Assembly: GCA_023701245.1 (NCBI GenBank) | Contig: JAMPXK010000008.1 | Location: forward strand, 1 to 63,517 | DNA: 63,517 bases | DNA from: Elusimicrobiales bacterium | Lineage (GTDB): Bacteria > Elusimicrobiota > Elusimicrobia > Elusimicrobiales > UBA9959 | Direction of reading: 5' to 3' | Shown here: positions 7,611-14,694 of the stretch, in pieces | How the letters are laid out: the number at the start of each line of letters is the position of its first letter | Numbering within the stretch: position 1 is the stretch's first letter | The notes under the pieces: generated by a model | Database searches by the model: none | The model's input: only the letters and a program-made list of their open reading frames with translations | Told to the model about the DNA's origin: nothing | Translations under genes and position numbers: made by a program

Positions 7611-7916
7611 ATGGCGCGGGAATATTATTCCATACCTGAGGCTGCCGCTTTGCTGGGGCTAAGCCGGATAGCCGTTTTCAAAAAAGTAAAAAAGGGCCAG
7701 CTGCCGGCCTTGCGTTTTGGCCGCAACTGGGCCGTACCCGCCGCCGCCCTGCCGGCGGAGAATTTTGCCGCCCGGGAGATCCCGCCGCGGCAGCCGCCTG
7801 CGGCGCCCCCCGCCGCAGCGGCACCCCGCCCGCTCCCCCAGGCCGCAAAAAAGCGGCCGGCACAGCCTCAGCCGCCCTCTTCGGACGATGAAATGAATTC
7901 GATGGGCTGGGATTGA
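7611..7916 (+). CDS. Small HTH DNA-binding protein (excisionase/MerR-like HTH_17)
   Basis: A 101-aa protein. Residues 5-45 form an excisionase-type winged helix: YYSIPEAAALLGLSRIAVFKKVKKGQLPALRFGRNWAVP, with the usual final strand that fixes the wing. Residues 55-90 are a Pro/Ala-rich disordered linker and the C-terminus ends in an acidic tail (SSDDEMNSMGWD). No SD precedes the ATG; the last operator palindrome ends 9 nt upstream, so the mRNA may be leaderless. The two GTTAACATA palindromes upstream suggest it binds its own promoter and possibly controls the divergent epimerase operon. It is not next to an integrase, so a role as a true excisionase is unlikely. Confidence 0.78.
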   Translation: MAREYYSIPEAAALLGLSRIAVFKKVKKGQLPALRFGRNWAVPAAALPAENFAAREIPPRQPPAAPPAAAAPRPLPQAAKKRPAQPQPPSSDDEMNSMGWD

Positions 7917-7965
7917 GCCCCGCCGCGCCGGCGCCGCGGCGCTTTGCCCCGCCCGGCTATTAAGA

Positions 7966-7971
7966 TATAAT
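7966..7971 (+). promoter_or_regulatory. -10 box placing the start at the ATG of the SPFH gene
   Basis: A perfect TATAAT lies 6 nt before the ATG at 7978, so transcription should begin at the A of the start codon. The -35 region is weak (TTTGCC at 7943). Confidence 0.6.
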
Positions 7972-7977
7972 TCCCCT

Positions 7978-8844
7978 ATGGAAAATTCTTTCTTTGACGA
8001 CCTTAAGGAAGTTTTAGGCGAATTCAAAAAGCAGAACGGAGGCAACATGGAAAAAGACTTTAGCGGGAAGCTGCTGCTCCCCATAATCGCGGTGGCGGTG
8101 GCGATCCTGGGTTTCTCTTCGTTCTTCATAGTCCCCCCCGGCGAGGTGGCGATAAAGACCCGGCTGGGTTCGATAGTGGATTCCTACAGCGAAGGCATGC
8201 ATTTCAAACTGCCTTTCTTCGAGAGCATCACCAAGTTCTCCATTCAGATCCAGCGCGCCGACATCAAGACGCAGGCCTTCTCCAAGGACCTGCAGACCAT
8301 GAACGCCCACCTGGTGGTGAACCACCGCATCCAGAAAGAGACCGCGGTCAGCATTTTCCGCAACCTCGGCCCCTCCTATGTCAGCAATATAGTGGACCCG
8401 GCCGTGCAGGAGGTCTTCAAAGCCATCGCCGCCCGCTACTCGGCCGAAAGGGTCATCTCCGAACGCAATGACCTGGTGCTCGAGATAAATAAAGAGGTAA
8501 AAGAGCGCCTGACCCTCAAAGAGATCGTGGTCACCGACATTTCCGTGACCGACCTGGACTTCACCGACCAGTTCCTTAAGGCCGTGGAAGACAAGCAGGT
8601 GGCCGAACAGCAGGCCAAGATGTCCGAAAAACTGGTGGAAAAGGCCAAGCGCGACGCCGAGCAGGCCATCGCCAAGTCCCGCGGCGAGGCAGAAGCCCTG
8701 CGCATGCAGCGCGAGCAGGTCACTCCCCAGCTTATCGAACTGCGCAAGGTGGACGCCCAGCTGAAAGCCATCGAAAAATGGAACGGCGTCCTGCCCGGCT
8801 ACGTCGGCGGCGGCGTGCCCTTCGTCTCCATAGACAAGAAATAG
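7978..8844 (+). CDS. SPFH/prohibitin-family membrane protein
   Basis: A 288-aa band-7 protein. One membrane helix (about residues 31-52, LLLPIIAVAVAILGFSSFFI) is followed by the SPFH domain with VPPGEVAIKTRLGSIVDSYSEGMHFKLPF, and then a long coiled coil (about 195-255, AVEDKQVAEQQAKMSEKLVEKAK). Members form large rings in the membrane and act as scaffolds or protease regulators such as HflKC or prohibitin. No FtsH or NfeD gene is adjacent. There are two plausible starts: 7978 with a leaderless promoter, or M24 at 8047 with GGAGG at 8038-8042. The shorter form would begin MEKDFSGK just before the helix. Confidence 0.9.
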   Translation: MENSFFDDLKEVLGEFKKQNGGNMEKDFSGKLLLPIIAVAVAILGFSSFFIVPPGEVAIKTRLGSIVDSYSEGMHFKLPFFESITKFSIQIQRADIKTQAFSKDLQTMNAHLVVNHRIQKETAVSIFRNLGPSYVSNIVDPAVQEVFKAIAARYSAERVISERNDLVLEINKEVKERLTLKEIVVTDISVTDLDFTDQFLKAVEDKQVAEQQAKMSEKLVEKAKRDAEQAIAKSRGEAEALRMQREQVTPQLIELRKVDAQLKAIEKWNGVLPGYVGGGVPFVSIDKK

Positions 8845-8853
8845 CACCCCCCC

Positions 8854-8941
8854 TGGACACGGCAAGTGTCCAACGGCCCCCGGCGCAATAGGGCGAAAAA
8901 TACCCCCGCGCCGGGACCAAAGTCCCCCGTCCCCGCGGGGG
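8854..8941 (+). other. Cluster of three or four hairpins in an intergenic region
   Basis: After the SPFH stop come TGGACAC/GTGTCCA (8854-8872), CCCGGCGC/GCGCCGGG (8879-8915), GGGAC-CAAA-GTCCC (8913-8926) and CCCCGCGGGG (8931-8940), without a T-tract. The second and third share bases and so exclude each other. No known riboswitch consensus was recognised. Confidence 0.4.
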
Positions 8942-8945
8942 ATTT

Positions 8946-8954
8946 TGCTAAAAT
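8946..8954 (+). promoter_or_regulatory. Extended -10 promoter
   Basis: TGCTAAAAT 26 nt before the ATG of the Gly/Asp-rich secreted protein. Here a normal SD (GGAGG, 8972-8976) does follow. Confidence 0.5.
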
Positions 8955-8980
8955 TATCCCTGTAAATTCACTGGAGGCAT

Positions 8981-9265
8981 ATGAAAAAACTTTTTACCGC
9001 TGTTTTCCTTCTGTTCCTCGCGCTCACTTACGGCGCGGTGACCGGCGTGGACCTGCTCTGCGACACCGCTTACGCCAAATCTTCCAAGCCCAAGCCTAAG
9101 CCCGGCAACGGCGGACCCGACGACACCGACGACGGCTCCGGCGGCCACGACAATGGCGGCGGCGGACCCGATGACACCAATGACGACGGCGGCTGCGGCG
9201 GTGGCGGCGGTTCGGACGGCGGCGGCGCCGATCCCGACGGCTCCGGCGGCGGCACCGACTTCTAA
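8981..9265 (+). CDS. Small secreted Gly/Asp-rich low-complexity protein
   Basis: A 94-aa protein. The signal peptide MKKLFTAVFLLFLALTYGAVTG leads into a short segment with one Cys (LLCDTAYA) and then a SKPKPKPG stretch. The rest is almost only Gly, Asp, Ser and Pro, in repeated blocks such as GGPDD-T-DDG and GGGGSDGGG. It could be an acidic calcium-binding spacer or a surface polymer-like peptide. Start support: GGAGG at 8972 and the signal peptide. It has its own promoter and terminator, so it is monocistronic and probably highly expressed. No family recognised; the repeat-like composition makes homology searches unreliable. Confidence 0.72.
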   Translation: MKKLFTAVFLLFLALTYGAVTGVDLLCDTAYAKSSKPKPKPGNGGPDDTDDGSGGHDNGGGGPDDTNDDGGCGGGGGSDGGGADPDGSGGGTDF

Positions 9266-9279
9266 GCGCCAGCCAAGCC

Positions 9280-9316
9280 AATAAAAAGGCCCGGCACCCG
9301 CCGGGTCTTTTTATTT
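9280..9316 (+). terminator. Rho-independent terminator
   Basis: A 16-nt stem with one mismatch (AATAAAAAGGCCCGGC / GCCGGGTCTTTTTATT) and a 4-nt loop; the arms supply the T-tract. Confidence 0.88.
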
Positions 9317-9335
9317 CCCCCTCTTTGCCAAATTG

Positions 9336-9341
9336 TATAAT
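9336..9341 (+). promoter_or_regulatory. -10 box of a leaderless transcript
   Basis: A perfect TATAAT 6 nt before the ATG at 9348. The predicted transcription start coincides with the start codon. Confidence 0.6.
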
Positions 9342-9347
9342 TCCGGT

Positions 9348-10499
9348 ATGCGCAATATCGCCAAAAGATCCGGCACACCGCTTATTTTCGCCTCTATGGT
9401 CCTGTTCGGCCTGGCCAACCGCGCCGAAGGCATGTGGCTGAACTGGCTGGCGGCGGCCGTCATGGGCCTGGGCATGGTCCTGTTCGTGCTGTCGGCCCTT
9501 TTCCCCCCCGCCGGGCAGCCCGCCGCCTCTTCCGCCCCGCCCCCGCCCCGCGCCAACGCTCACGACCGTTTTGCCGGGGACAGCTTTTACAAGCGCATGG
9601 CCCATTCTTCGGCCCCGGAACCGATCGGCGAGGTGCCAGCCTGGGTCTACCTGCTCTGCGGAGCCATCTCCGTCGTCGGAGCGGCGGCCTTCATGCTGGG
9701 CCCCAACGGCGTTTCCCCGCGCACCGTGATCAGCTTCTCCATGATCCCCGGCGGCCCCATCCTCTTCCTGGCCGCCAAGGTCGCCTATGGCGGCGCCATA
9801 GCCCTGCGCAATGTTCTGCGCTCTATCGTGGCCGTATTGGGCTTCCTGGTGCTTTTTGGCGGCATTATGACAGGCGTGCTGCTCTTTGCCGGCGCTTTCG
9901 CCCCGGAAAACACGGTCCTGTACGCCTTCCTGGCCGCCGCGGCGCTGCTGGCGGGCATGGCCCTGGCCTACTACGGCATGAAATACCAGCAGGGCCCCGA
10001 AGGCGTTGAGATAGGCCGCGAACTCGGCTTCCAGGACGCCGGCGGCGACGACGGCGTGTACGACTCCAAAGGCGAAATGAACGGCGTCGAGATAATGTTT
10101 AACGTCGAGCAGGAGGCCGCGCACCATAGCCGCCACGGCAGCTCTCCCGCCCATTTCCGGCTGGAGGTCCTCTGCGCCTGCGCCAACCCGCGCGGGCTGC
10201 GCCTGGAGGTCCAGCCCGACGGTTTCCTCAATTTCAGCCTCTCCGGGCTGCCCAAGGCGCCCCACGTGGACTACTGGGATTATTATGACATCCGCGCCAA
10301 TCTGCCCGACGTGGCGGCGGGGCCGCTCGCGGCCGCCAAGGCCGGCGACAGCGTGTTCAACGAGCAGACCGGTTTTTCCCGCCTGACGCTGGACGGCAAT
10401 GAATTGAAGCTGGTTTTCGAACAGGAAGGTTATGCCGGCACGCAGTATGTGCACCGCATACTGGAAGAAGCCTCGCGCCTGGCCCTGGCCTTCAGCTAA
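9348..10499 (+). CDS. Membrane protein of unknown function
   Basis: A 383-aa protein. The N-terminal half has about six hydrophobic helices: two in the first 55 residues (PLIFASMVLFGLANRAEG and AAAVMGLGMVLFVLSALF), one near 105-130, one near 140-155, and two in 165-215. The C-terminal 170 residues are a soluble domain with short beta-like segments (RLEVLCACANPRGLRLEVQPDG, FSRLTLDGNELKLVFEQEG). The ATG at 9348 is chosen over the in-frame codon 15 nt upstream because the -10 box overlaps that codon. A terminator follows. I recognise no family; the topology suggests a membrane anchor with a cytoplasmic or periplasmic sensor-like domain. Confidence 0.78.
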   Translation: MRNIAKRSGTPLIFASMVLFGLANRAEGMWLNWLAAAVMGLGMVLFVLSALFPPAGQPAASSAPPPPRANAHDRFAGDSFYKRMAHSSAPEPIGEVPAWVYLLCGAISVVGAAAFMLGPNGVSPRTVISFSMIPGGPILFLAAKVAYGGAIALRNVLRSIVAVLGFLVLFGGIMTGVLLFAGAFAPENTVLYAFLAAAALLAGMALAYYGMKYQQGPEGVEIGRELGFQDAGGDDGVYDSKGEMNGVEIMFNVEQEAAHHSRHGSSPAHFRLEVLCACANPRGLRLEVQPDGFLNFSLSGLPKAPHVDYWDYYDIRANLPDVAAGPLAAAKAGDSVFNEQTGFSRLTLDGNELKLVFEQEGYAGTQYVHRILEEASRLALAFS

Positions 10500-10519
10500 T
10501 CCTCAGCCAACACTCAACT

Positions 10520-10548
10520 TAAAGCCCGCTTTTGGCGGGCTTTATTTT
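10520..10548 (+). terminator. Rho-independent terminator
   Basis: AAAGCCCGC / GCGGGCTTT stem followed by TTTATTTTT, 21 nt past the membrane-protein stop. Confidence 0.9.
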
Positions 10549-10553
10549 TGCCC

Positions 10554-10582
10554 TTGACAAGCAATAAAACATCTGTTATACT
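10554..10582 (+). promoter_or_regulatory. Sigma-70 promoter of the DUF2089 operon
   Basis: Consensus TTGACA (10554-10559), exactly 17 bp spacer, TATACT (10577-10582). It is about 50 nt upstream of the DUF2089 ATG and directly after a terminator. Confidence 0.85.
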
Positions 10583-10631
10583 TTGATTAGTTAAGCATAG
10601 CATTGATAATGTTAAGGTAGATATTAATAAT

Positions 10632-10997
10632 ATGAATATTCCTAATAAATGTCCTTCTTGCAGCGGCAGGCTTGTTGTAACCGAACTTTGCTGCTCGGAT
10701 TGCAAAACCACCATCAAAGGAAATTTCGAGCTGCCGCAATTCGCCACGCTCTCGCCGGAAGACGAAAATTTTCTCCGGGTTTTTTTGGCCGCGCGCGGCA
10801 ACATCAAAGAAGTGGAGCGCCAGCTCGACATTTCCTACCCGACGGTAAAAGCGCGTCTGGACGCCATGCTGAACCGCCTGGGACTGGGCAGCCTGCAGGC
10901 CGAGGCCCGGCGCCGCCGGCTGGAAATCGTAGAGCGCCTGGAGAGGGGGGAGATCCCCGCCCAGGAAGCCATAGCCCTGCTAAAGGCCCTGGAGTAA
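10632..10997 (+). CDS. DUF2089-family zinc-ribbon/HTH regulator
   Basis: A 121-aa protein. The N-terminus carries a zinc ribbon with CPSC (7-10) and CSDC (21-24). After FELPQFATLSPEDENFLRVFLAARGNIKEVERQ comes an HTH, with recognition region LDISYPTVKARLDAMLNRLG (about 66-85). The C-terminal helix LERGEIPAQEAIALLKAL resembles the short SHOCT-like helices of the two following proteins. DUF2089 proteins occur as transcriptional regulators beside SHOCT-like and PspC/LiaF-type membrane proteins. It heads a three-gene operon with spacings of 9 and 14 nt, driven by a near-consensus promoter. Probably an autoregulated envelope-stress unit; the signal is unknown. Confidence 0.86.
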   Translation: MNIPNKCPSCSGRLVVTELCCSDCKTTIKGNFELPQFATLSPEDENFLRVFLAARGNIKEVERQLDISYPTVKARLDAMLNRLGLGSLQAEARRRRLEIVERLERGEIPAQEAIALLKALE

Positions 10998-11006
10998 GGA
11001 GAACAT

Positions 11007-11366
11007 ATGAACGAAGAAAAAATGCGGATACTTAAACTGCTGGAGGAAAAAAAGATCTCCTCCGCGGATGCCATGGAACTGCTGGAAGCGCTCGGCAAAG
11101 GCGCGCCCGCCGAGCGCCGCGGCCGTCTGCTGCGCATCCGCGTCTACGAAGAAGGCTCTTCCGAGCCTAAAGTAAACATCAATGTGCCGCTGGGCTGGGC
11201 CAAGTTCATGGCGCCTTTCATCGAGGGGAAGATAAAGGCCAAGCTGGCCGACAAGGGGTACAACGTGGACCTGGGCAAAATACAGGAAGCCATAGAGAGC
11301 CAGGAACCCATGAAGCTCGTGGACGTGCAGGACGGCGGGGACAAAGTGGAAATATTCATAGAGTAA
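11007..11366 (+). CDS. SHOCT-like domain protein (YvlB/LiaX N-terminal type)
   Basis: A 119-aa protein. Residues 1-30 form the small helical repeat EEKMRILKLLEEKKISSADAMELLEALGKG found at the N-terminus of YvlB/LiaX-type stress proteins. Then RLLRIRVYEEGSSEPKVNINVPLGWAKFMAPFI resembles the short conserved beta segment that follows it in that family. The C-terminal part is a basic amphipathic region and a final strand (VEIFIE). SD AAGGAG precedes the ATG. It is the middle gene of the DUF2089 operon, so it is likely a partner or sensor for the zinc-ribbon regulator. No membrane helix, so it is cytoplasmic or peripheral. Confidence 0.75.
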   Translation: MNEEKMRILKLLEEKKISSADAMELLEALGKGAPAERRGRLLRIRVYEEGSSEPKVNINVPLGWAKFMAPFIEGKIKAKLADKGYNVDLGKIQEAIESQEPMKLVDVQDGGDKVEIFIE

Positions 11367-11380
11367 TATAAGGAGATAAT

Positions 11381-11683
11381 ATGTTGGCATTCAGCATGCG
11401 GAAGTTTTTCTGGGGCGTTATCATCGCGGTCGCGGGCGGCCTGCTCTGGGCCAGCAACCTTGGCTACATCAGCCTTTCTTTCCGGTTCAGCAGGGATTGG
11501 CCCATAATAATAGTAGCCATAGGGCTCATGTCCATCTGGGAAGCCCTCTTTGGCAAGCACTGGTGGGGTCATAAGTTCCGCGGCTGCGGAGAAAAGAGGG
11601 TGGATCTCTCCAAAATACTGGAAGACCTGGAGAAGGGCAGCATAGACGCGGAAGAAGCCGCCAAGCGGATGGGCGGGAAATAG
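11381..11683 (+). CDS. Small membrane protein with LiaI/LiaF-like helices and SHOCT-like tail
   Basis: A 100-aa protein with two hydrophobic helices (about 8-27, FFWGVIIAVAGGLLWASNLG, and 39-56, WPIIIVAIGLMSIWEALF), the pair seen in LiaI/LiaF/DUF5668-type stress proteins. The tail from residue 72 (RVDLSKILEDLEKGSIDAEEAAKRMGGK) is again a SHOCT-like helical hairpin, so all three genes of this operon share that element. AAGGAG supports the start. The stop codon TAG shares its last base with the first parS-like site. Likely function is sensing or buffering membrane stress with the upstream regulator; this is inference from architecture. Confidence 0.75.
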   Translation: MLAFSMRKFFWGVIIAVAGGLLWASNLGYISLSFRFSRDWPIIIVAIGLMSIWEALFGKHWWGHKFRGCGEKRVDLSKILEDLEKGSIDAEEAAKRMGGK

Positions 11684-11698
11684 TTTTCACGTGAAAAC
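11683..11698. promoter_or_regulatory. parS-like site 1
   Basis: GTTTTCACGTGAAAAC, a perfect 16-bp palindrome around the CACGTG core of ParB sites, 199 bp before parA. It overlaps the upstream stop codon. Confidence 0.85.
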
Positions 11699-11701
11699 AC
11701 A

Positions 11702-11760
11702 CCCCCTCTGAAAATACCATGAAGAGGATTTAGGTCCGAATTCGCGGCATTCAGAGGGGG
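11702..11760. repeat. Inverted repeat between parS-like sites
   Basis: Perfect 11-bp arms CCCCCTCTGAA (11702-11712) and its complement (11750-11760) enclose 37 nt. No T-tract follows. It fills the gap between parS-like sites 1 and 2. Confidence 0.55.
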
Positions 11761-11767
11761 GAGTGTT

Positions 11768-11783
11768 GTTTTCACGTGAAAAC
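11768..11783. promoter_or_regulatory. parS-like site 2
   Basis: GTTTTCACGTGAAAAC, extended to a 20-bp palindrome by flanking TT/AA (11766-11785). 85 bp from site 1. Confidence 0.87.
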
Positions 11784-11841
11784 AACGGCCTCAAAGTTGA
11801 CTTACCAAGAACAAAACTATAGAATAAGAGAACAGGACAAT

Positions 11842-11857
11842 GTTTTCACGTGAAAAC
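11842..11857. promoter_or_regulatory. parS-like site 3
   Basis: A third identical GTTTTCACGTGAAAAC, 74 bp from site 2 and 24 bp before the parA ATG, so ParB binding here could also repress parAB. Confidence 0.87.
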
Positions 11858-11881
11858 TGGCCTGGACGATAAGGGAGCAAT

Positions 11882-12721
11882 ATGGCTGAAATAGTGGCAA
11901 TAGCTAACCAGAAAGGCGGAGTGGGAAAAACCACCACCGCCATCAACCTCGCGGTGGCGCTTGCGGCTTTCGACTACGAGACGCTGCTTATAGACTTCGA
12001 CCCCCAGAGCAACGCCACTTCCGGCCTCGGGGTGGACATAACCAAGAACAATAAGAACATTTACGACGTGCTCTGCGGCCGCGCCCCCATAGAGGCGGCG
12101 GTGCACCAGACGTCGGTGGAGTGGCTCGACATTGTCCCCACCAGCCACAACCTCGCCGGCGCCGAGATAGAACTGGTAAGCGAGTTCTCCCGCGAGTCCG
12201 TGCTCAAGCGCTCCCTCGACAAGATAAAGGATATGTATAAGTTCATCATCATAGACTGCCCGCCGTCCCTGGGGCTGCTGACGGTGAACGCCCTCAACTC
12301 CTCCAATTCCGTTATTACCCCCGTACAGTGCGAATATTACGCCATGGAAGGCCTTGCGTACTTCGTCAACACGGTAGAGAAGATCCGCCAGGCGCTCAAC
12401 CCGGGCCTCAAAATAGACGGCGGCGTCATAACCATGTACGATTCCCGCATAAACCTGGCCAACCAGGTAAAAGAGGAGATCAGCAAGTATTACGGCGACC
12501 GCCTCTACAAGGCCGTTATTCCGCGCAATGTGCGCCTTGCCGAGGCCCCCAGCTACGGCCAGCCTATCTTCGTCTACGACCCCAGCTCGCGCGGCGCGCT
12601 GGCCTACAAAGAGCTGGCCCTGGAGTTCCTCTCCCGGCGCGGCGTGGACGTTTCGGTATACAAGAACTCCAATCTTTACGTGAACGAAGAGGCCGAACTG
12701 GAATACGACCTTGGCGGCTGA
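11882..12721 (+). CDS. parA: Chromosome partitioning ATPase ParA (Soj)
   Basis: A deviant-Walker ATPase that positions the origin region together with ParB. The 279-aa protein has the signature KGGVGKTT (11-18), the Walker A' DFDPQSN (38-44), and the Walker B IIDCPPSLGLL. The Soj-type C-terminal region includes PRNVRLAEAPSYGQPIFVYDP. The C-terminal tail beyond about residue 250 (DVSVYKNSNLYVNEEAELEYDLGG) is somewhat longer than in Soj. SD GGGAGC lies before the ATG, and three parS-like palindromes lie upstream. parB follows after 57 nt. dnaA is 15 kb away in the same orientation, the usual chromosomal arrangement. Confidence 0.96.
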   Translation: MAEIVAIANQKGGVGKTTTAINLAVALAAFDYETLLIDFDPQSNATSGLGVDITKNNKNIYDVLCGRAPIEAAVHQTSVEWLDIVPTSHNLAGAEIELVSEFSRESVLKRSLDKIKDMYKFIIIDCPPSLGLLTVNALNSSNSVITPVQCEYYAMEGLAYFVNTVEKIRQALNPGLKIDGGVITMYDSRINLANQVKEEISKYYGDRLYKAVIPRNVRLAEAPSYGQPIFVYDPSSRGALAYKELALEFLSRRGVDVSVYKNSNLYVNEEAELEYDLGG

Positions 12722-12778
12722 CCCGGCGTGGGACGCAGCCTTTACAACAAAAAAGCGCTTGAATTTTAAGGAGAAAAA

Positions 12779-13648
12779 ATGAGAAAAGCATTAGGCAGGG
12801 GAATAGACTCCCTCATCACCAAGGTTCAGAACAACGACATTTCCGGGGACATCGTGCAGAAGATACCCGTTGGCAAGATACGCCCCAACCGCTACCAGCC
12901 CCGCCGCAACTTCGACGAGTCCGCCCTGGCCGAACTGGCCGAATCCATAAAAGGGCGCGGCCTGCTGCAGCCTATTTCGGTCTGGAAGGATAAAGGCGAG
13001 GACCACTACGAGCTGATAGCCGGCGAGCGCCGCCTGCGCGCCTCCAAACTGGCCGGCCTGACCGAGATAGACGCTATCGTAAAGAAGGACCTCGACGACG
13101 AGCAGAAACTGGGCCTGTCGCTCATCGAGAATATCCAGCGCGAGGACCTCAACGCCGTGGACACCGCGCTGGCCTACAAGCAGCTGATGGATAATTTCGG
13201 CGTCTCCCAGTCCGAGATCGCCGAGCGCGTGCACAAGTCCCGCGCCGCCGTGTCCAACACCCTGCGCCTGCTCGAGCTCGACGAGGATATCCGCCAGGGC
13301 ATACAGTCCGGTTCCATAAAAGAGGGCCACGCCCGGGCCCTTATCTCCATCCCCGACCCGGCCCGCCGCCGCGAGGCCTTCGCCCGCATCATGGCGGAAA
13401 AACTTTCCGTGCGCGACGTAGAGACCTTCGCGCAGAGCTTCCACGCCGACCGGCCGCGCGTGCAGCGCGCTCCCCGCGCCGGCTCGCGCAAGACGCCCGA
13501 AGCGGCGGAGCTGGAAGCCTCCCTGGAAAAACACCTGGGCACCAAGGTGGAGATCCAGCCCGGCGCCGGCCCGCAGAATGGTAAAATAGTTATACATTTC
13601 TACTCGCTGGACGATCTCGACAGAGTAACACATATTTTAAGAAAGTAA
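12779..13648 (+). CDS. parB: Chromosome partitioning protein ParB (Spo0J)
   Basis: A CTP-dependent DNA clamp that loads at parS and spreads. The 289-aa protein starts with the conserved LGRGIDSL. The CTP-binding domain has RPNRYQPRRNF (35-45) and GERRLRAS (82-89), then LIENIQREDLN. The central HTH contains SQSEIAERVHKSRAAVSNTLRLL, followed by SIKEGHARALIS. The C-terminal dimer domain is preceded by a basic linker and ends LDDLDRVTHILRK. SD AAGGAG is well placed. The three GTTTTCACGTGAAAAC sites upstream of parA are the obvious targets. Assignment is certain. Confidence 0.97.
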   Translation: MRKALGRGIDSLITKVQNNDISGDIVQKIPVGKIRPNRYQPRRNFDESALAELAESIKGRGLLQPISVWKDKGEDHYELIAGERRLRASKLAGLTEIDAIVKKDLDDEQKLGLSLIENIQREDLNAVDTALAYKQLMDNFGVSQSEIAERVHKSRAAVSNTLRLLELDEDIRQGIQSGSIKEGHARALISIPDPARRREAFARIMAEKLSVRDVETFAQSFHADRPRVQRAPRAGSRKTPEAAELEASLEKHLGTKVEIQPGAGPQNGKIVIHFYSLDDLDRVTHILRK

Positions 13649-13662
13649 CACGAGGTAAAAAG

Positions 13663-14694
13663 ATGCGCCATCTGATCGCCGCGGCCCTGCTGGCCGCCGC
13701 ACCGGCGGCAGCGCAGCCCGAGGGGGAGAAAGGCCCGGCCTTCGCGGCCAAGTCCCCGGTCCCCGCCTATTTCGCCGCCGAGAAGAACCTGGCCAAGTAC
13801 TACCTTTACGGCGACGGCGGCTTCCACGCCGACTGGTACGTGGGCTACAACAACTGCTGGGTGGTAAAACTGCCGCCGGTGCCCGCCGGCAGCTACGCCA
13901 AGGCGTTCATCGGCGCCAAGCTGGGCCGCGCCAAGAACCTGTCCTGGCCCGCCTCCTGGGACACGGCGCCCATTCCCGGCAAGATCTACATGGCCCTCAA
14001 CCAGGCGCCCACGTTCAACTCCGACCACACCTATTTCCTGGTGGACGCGGCCGACCTGCCCCGCGAACCCCTGCCCAACGATTCCCTCGACGGGGTGGAC
14101 TCCGCCCGGTGGCTCTGGGCCGAGGTGCCGCTTTCGCGCGTTTCAGCTGAAAAGGAAAACTACCTGGCCCTCTGGTCCTCTTCGCGCTATTTCACGGCGG
14201 CGTCCAGCTCCCCCATCATCTCGGCCGCCCAGAGCGGCGGCGAAGAACAGAACGTCTGGCTGAACCGCTCCATAAAGGGCAATCCCCCGTCGGGCGAGGG
14301 CGTGCTGGAAACGCCCATCTCGGGCCTTAAGCCCGCCATCGCCATAAAACTGGTGCCCGCCAACGAGTACAAGGTCTACCTCAAAGGCTTCGCCGCCGAA
14401 GTGGGGCCCGAGGAGATCTCCGTCTCCTTTACCGCCATCGGCGAGGACATCCGCGCCGCCTGGCTGGAAGTCTCCTACGACAAGTTCGAGTGGCAGCGGG
14501 TCACGCGCTACATGTTCAAGGCCCCGTATTTCTGGAGTTTCGGGCGCGAAGAGATCTCCCGGGAAATGTTCTACCTGCGCGCCGCCGCCGTGGACAACCT
14601 GGAGAACACGGGCTACTCCATGCCCATCACGGTGCCCGCCGTACCGCAGGCGCCCGCCGTGCCGGCGGCCGGCGCTGCAGAGCGGACCCAATGA
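13663..14694 (+). CDS. Secreted protein of unknown function
   Basis: A 343-aa protein with a signal peptide (MRHLIAAALLAAAPAAAQ). The mature chain looks beta-rich with aromatic residues (KYYLYGDGGFHADWYVGYNNCWVVKL; WLEVSYDKFEWQRVTRYMF) and ends with an Ala/Pro/Val-rich tail. Late segments (EEISVSFTAIGEDIRAAWLEVSYD, FYLRAAAVDNLENTGYS) resemble an Ig/fibronectin-like sandwich, but I cannot name a family. It starts 15 nt after parB with GAGGT as SD, and its stop overlaps the asd start as ATGA. It is therefore co-expressed with parB and asd, an odd mix that may reflect only compact packing. Confidence 0.72.
   Translation: MRHLIAAALLAAAPAAAQPEGEKGPAFAAKSPVPAYFAAEKNLAKYYLYGDGGFHADWYVGYNNCWVVKLPPVPAGSYAKAFIGAKLGRAKNLSWPASWDTAPIPGKIYMALNQAPTFNSDHTYFLVDAADLPREPLPNDSLDGVDSARWLWAEVPLSRVSAEKENYLALWSSSRYFTAASSSPIISAAQSGGEEQNVWLNRSIKGNPPSGEGVLETPISGLKPAIAIKLVPANEYKVYLKGFAAEVGPEEISVSFTAIGEDIRAAWLEVSYDKFEWQRVTRYMFKAPYFWSFGREEISREMFYLRAAAVDNLENTGYSMPITVPAVPQAPAVPAAGAAERTQ

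Noticed and set aside
7611-7916. Excisionase of a mobile element
   Set aside because: No integrase, attachment site or phage gene nearby; own operators suggest a regulator.
8854-8941. c-di-GMP or other known riboswitch
   Set aside because: The hairpins do not show the conserved loops of any class I know.
9070-9265. CRISPR or minisatellite in the Gly/Asp-rich gene
   Set aside because: The GGN/GAC repeats are codon-level low complexity inside a good ORF with signal peptide; no constant repeat/spacer pattern.
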